NCBI GenBank assembly: GCA_937919625.1
Contig: CALFRK010000001.1
Span: forward strand, 1-64,000
DNA length: 64,000 nt
Direction of reading: 5' to 3'
Source of the DNA: an uncultured Ilumatobacter sp.
Lineage (GTDB): Bacteria > Actinomycetota > Acidimicrobiia > Acidimicrobiales > Ilumatobacteraceae
Below, piece by piece: positions 61,623 to 64,000 of the stretch. The notes under the pieces were generated by a model, which did no database searches, was not told the DNA's origin, and saw only the letters and a program-made list of their open reading frames with translations. The stretch's first letter is position 1. Every line of letters begins with the position of its first letter. A program made the position numbers and the translations under genes.

Positions 61623-62414
61623 TCAGCTCTGGCCGAGTTGGCGACTGCGCTCGGTCGCCGCTTGCACAGCGCCAATCAGCGCCGCACGAACGGCGCGTTC
61701 TTCGAGCACGCTCACGCCGGCCGCCGTCGTGCCACCCGGCGACGTCACCATCGCCCTCAAGCCCGCAGGGTCACCACGCTCGGCCAAGAGCTTCGACGAA
61801 CCGACGAGCAATTGGGCGACCATCCGCTCGACTGCCACCCGTGGCAGTCCGGCAACGACGCCGGCATCCATCAACGCTTCGGCGACCAAGAACACGTAGG
61901 CGGGGCCCGATCCGGTCAAACCTGTCACGGCGTCCAGTTGCGCTTCGGCCACCCTTACGACCAGGCCGACTCCGGTAAGGATCCGCTCGGCCCAGTCGAG
62001 GTCGGCATCGGTGGTACCGACAGCACCGCTGAGCGCAGACACCCCTTCGCCGACGAGTGCGGGCGTGTTGGGCATCGTTCGTAACACGGCGACACGATCG
62101 CCGACAGCCGCCTGAATCGTGGCCGTGGTGACGCCGGCCGCGACCGAGAGCACCCTGGTGGCTCCGGCCAAGGCGGCAGCCTGGGCGACGGCTGGGATGT
62201 CGGGAGGCTTGACGGCCAACACGGCCGCCGAACAACCGGGCACCCGATCGGTAACCGCGACCCCGGTGAACATCGACTCGAGTTCGACGCGGCGAGGCGC
62301 GTACGGCTCGACGACGGCGACATCGGCGGCAGCGACGGCACCAGAATCGAGTAGCCCCCCGAGTAGGGCGGCACCCATGTTTCCCCCACCGATCACCACC
62401 AGTTCGAACGTCAT
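61623..62414 (-). CDS. proC: Pyrroline-5-carboxylate reductase
   Basis: 263 residues. Rossmann LVVIGGGNMGAALLGGLL, LAVKPPDIPAV, RTMPNTPALVGEGV and the diagnostic GLTGSGPAYVFLVAEAL, then VTSPGGTTAAGVSVLE. Last step of proline synthesis. ATG 62414 is chosen; upstream in-frame sequence is unlike the family. Confidence 0.92.
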   Translation of the reverse strand: MTFELVVIGGGNMGAALLGGLLDSGAVAAADVAVVEPYAPRRVELESMFTGVAVTDRVPGCSAAVLAVKPPDIPAVAQAAALAGATRVLSVAAGVTTATIQAAVGDRVAVLRTMPNTPALVGEGVSALSGAVGTTDADLDWAERILTGVGLVVRVAEAQLDAVTGLTGSGPAYVFLVAEALMDAGVVAGLPRVAVERMVAQLLVGSSKLLAERGDPAGLRAMVTSPGGTTAAGVSVLEERAVRAALIGAVQAATERSRQLGQS

Positions 62415-62660
62415 CCCAACGACGCTAACTGACAACCCGCTGCCGTCCGGCCGGAGTCGGTCGTCATGGATTGACAAATCGTTCGAAGCGCTGGCGCGCT
62501 CGCCTGCCGTTGATCACGAAATCGACATCTATGACCAGCGCGTGACATGGAACGAGTTGTCCGGGCGGCTCGGAGTTTCCGACTTCCCCGATACGCCACC
62601 CGGACAACCCAATGAAGGTCGTCGACAGGGGAAACGGGAAACGGGAAATGAGAAAGCGAA

Positions 62661-63137
62661 TCAGCCGGAGAAACGGCCGGCGAAGGCCAACCGCAACAGG
62701 ACCCGGAAAATGCTCTCGACGGCGGCATACGACGTGCCGAGCACACGGTCGAGTTCGTCGGCCGACAACGCCGAGTCGGGGACCTCGCCGCGCAGGTACA
62801 CGGCGTCCTCTTGGCCGATCGAGAAGTGGGCACCGACCAGCTGATCGTTGCGGCGCAACAGCATCTCCATCACTTCGGCCTGGTTCTCCTCAGGGGCCGG
62901 CATCACATATGTCTCGTAACGGAGAGTGCGCTGACCAAGCGTCAGCCACACGGTGATGAAGTCCTTCTCGTCACCGACCATCCGGACGTACCATCGCGGC
63001 TCGCCGAGCGGAGTGTCGTCGCTGGTGCCGCGATCGACGGCAGCAACCAGAGGATTGTCGGCGGCGAACTCGTTCAGCCATGCATCGACCTCGCCGCGCA
63101 GATCATCGAGGCGCGAGCCGAAATGCAGATCGGTCAT
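62661..63137 (-). CDS. YbjN-family protein
   Basis: 158 residues. RWYVRMVGDEKDFITVWLTLGQRTLRYETYV and EMLLRRNDQLVGAHFSIGQEDAVYLRGEVP fit the YbjN fold, a type III chaperone-like domain. In mycobacteria a related gene sits directly after mshA, as here. ATG 63137 overlaps the glycosyltransferase stop (ATGA). Function unknown. Confidence 0.75.
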   Translation of the reverse strand: MTDLHFGSRLDDLRGEVDAWLNEFAADNPLVAAVDRGTSDDTPLGEPRWYVRMVGDEKDFITVWLTLGQRTLRYETYVMPAPEENQAEVMEMLLRRNDQLVGAHFSIGQEDAVYLRGEVPDSALSADELDRVLGTSYAAVESIFRVLLRLAFAGRFSG

Positions 63138-64000
63138 TCGCCGAGCACGAGCTGACGAGAGGTCAGATCGGTGTAGAGCCGGCGCAGGCGGGCAGCGGCG
63201 AAGCCCCACGTGTAGCTGCTGGCCTTGGTGGCTGCCGATGACGACATGCCTGCTGCAAGCATCGAATCGTCGAGGATCTGGGCGATCGCCTTGGCGAATA
63301 CAACCGGGTTGCGCTCGGACAGCAGGAAGCCTGTCTCGCCGTGGTCGACCAATGACTGCAGGCCGCCGACGGCGCTGGCGACCACCGGCACACCACAGGC
63401 GGCGGCCTCGAGAGCGACAAGGCCGAAGCTTTCGCTGCGGCTCGGCACGATCACCACGTCGGCGGCGCGATAGAAGGTCGACAAGATGTGGTGCGGCTGT
63501 GGCGGCACAAATCGAACCTGATCGTGAAGACCAAGCTCGTCGACGAGTTGGTGGGCGCGTTCGAACTCGCCATCGCCCGACGAACCACTGGCTCCACCAA
63601 CGATCAACAGCAAGGCATCGCGACGCCCGAGGGCATGCACCGCCCGGATTGCCACGTCTGGGCCCTTGAGCGGCTGGATGCGGCCGACGAACAGCAGCAC
63701 GGGAACATCTGTTGGCAAGTCGAGCGCGGCCCGCGCTCCCGACTGTTCGCCAGGAGCAAAGAATGCGTGTTCGACACCGGGGGCCACGATCTCGATCAAA
63801 CCCTGAGGATCGCCGTAGAGCCGACGGAACTGCTGCTCTTCTTCGGCACAGCTGACACAGATCGCGTCGGCGCAGTTGATCAGCTCGGCCTCGGCGCGGT
63901 CGCGCCACCCTGGCTCGGGATCACCACCTTCGGACTTGACCCGCGCAAGGGTGTGAAACGTCGAGATGAAGGGGATGTCGAGCTCGTGTTTGATGCGGTG
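63134..64000 (-). CDS. MshA-like GT4 glycosyltransferase (5' end beyond window)
   Basis: Partial: 288 residues are visible, from HRIKHELDIPFISTFHTLAR at the window edge to RQLVLGE. The C-terminal GT-B half is clear: FVGRIQPLKGPDVAIRAV (nucleotide-sugar base) and the E-x7-E motif in SRSESFGLVALEAAACG. Similarity to D-inositol-3-phosphate glycosyltransferase, the first mycothiol enzyme, is supported by the YbjN neighbour. The N-terminal acceptor domain is outside the window. Confidence 0.75.
   Translation of the reverse strand, partial: HRIKHELDIPFISTFHTLARVKSEGGDPEPGWRDRAEAELINCADAICVSCAEEEQQFRRLYGDPQGLIEIVAPGVEHAFFAPGEQSGARAALDLPTDVPVLLFVGRIQPLKGPDVAIRAVHALGRRDALLLIVGGASGSSGDGEFERAHQLVDELGLHDQVRFVPPQPHHILSTFYRAADVVIVPSRSESFGLVALEAAACGVPVVASAVGGLQSLVDHGETGFLLSERNPVVFAKAIAQILDDSMLAAGMSSSAATKASSYTWGFAAARLRRLYTDLTSRQLVLGE

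Overview
The window is 64 kb of high-GC bacterial chromosome. Gene order and families point to an actinobacterium: rex-hemA-hemC-hemD, hemB-hemL, a SigR/RsrA-like pair, an MshA-like glycosyltransferase next to a YbjN-family gene and proC, DUF2510 and an LPXTG protein. A marine Acidimicrobiia (Ilumatobacter-like) member is my best guess. This is inference; there is no rRNA here.

Region 1 (1-9.6 kb) is an accessory, decaying region. It has a lipoprotein, a short MetE-like methyltransferase, a 5'-truncated DDE transposase and tRNA-Thr(CGT). The last 44 bases of the tRNA plus 12 downstream bases recur 3 kb away, which marks an integrated element. That element carries toxin-antitoxin and abortive-infection-like genes (MntA, frameshifted HepT, an AbiEii-like fragment) and an intact AAA/DUF4143 ATPase preceded by four 23-bp direct repeats. 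Beyond the second att copy lie a broken integrase, a broken toxin/HTH pair, a truncated second ATPase with a mutated Walker A motif, and truncated sigma and anti-sigma-like genes.

Region 2 (9.8-31.6 kb) is a methylated-amine catabolism island. It holds a non-pyrrolysine MttB-family methyltransferase with a divergent LysR regulator, an XRE-cupin regulator, four large paralogous FAD oxidoreductase-GcvT fusions (dimethylglycine/sarcosine dehydrogenase type), an aldehyde dehydrogenase, a choline-kinase-like phosphotransferase, an ABC importer operon ending in a HAD phosphatase, and a ferredoxin. Between the second demethylase and the aldehyde dehydrogenase is an AhpD/CMD-family gene whose reading frame is interrupted by one TGA exactly at the second cysteine of the CxxC active site. 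A hairpin with loop GGUCU starts its loop 18 nt after the TGA. I read this as a selenoprotein (Sec83) with a SECIS element, and it is the most striking object in the window.

Region 3 (31.7-37.2 kb) is a tightly overlapped operon: ECF sigma factor, zinc-finger membrane anti-sigma-like protein, ABC ATPase and three permeases, two of them evident duplicates. A separate membrane protein follows.

Region 4 (37.7-46.8 kb) holds GDP-fucose synthase, MarR, a SigR-RsrA-like pair, a 50-residue membrane protein, TilS, a phosphatase-like protein, a DUF2510-scramblase protein, an M23 peptidase, and a four-gene overlapped cluster (epimerase, acyltransferase-like, alpha/beta hydrolase, FAD amine oxidase-like).

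Region 5 (46.8-64 kb) is more core-like: an LPXTG surface protein, hemL, hemB, a beta-propeller secreted protein, hemD, hemC, hemA, rex with a Rex-operator-like site, an acyl-CoA synthetase, a SAM hydroxide adenosyltransferase, proC, a YbjN-family protein and a partial MshA-like glycosyltransferase running off the end.
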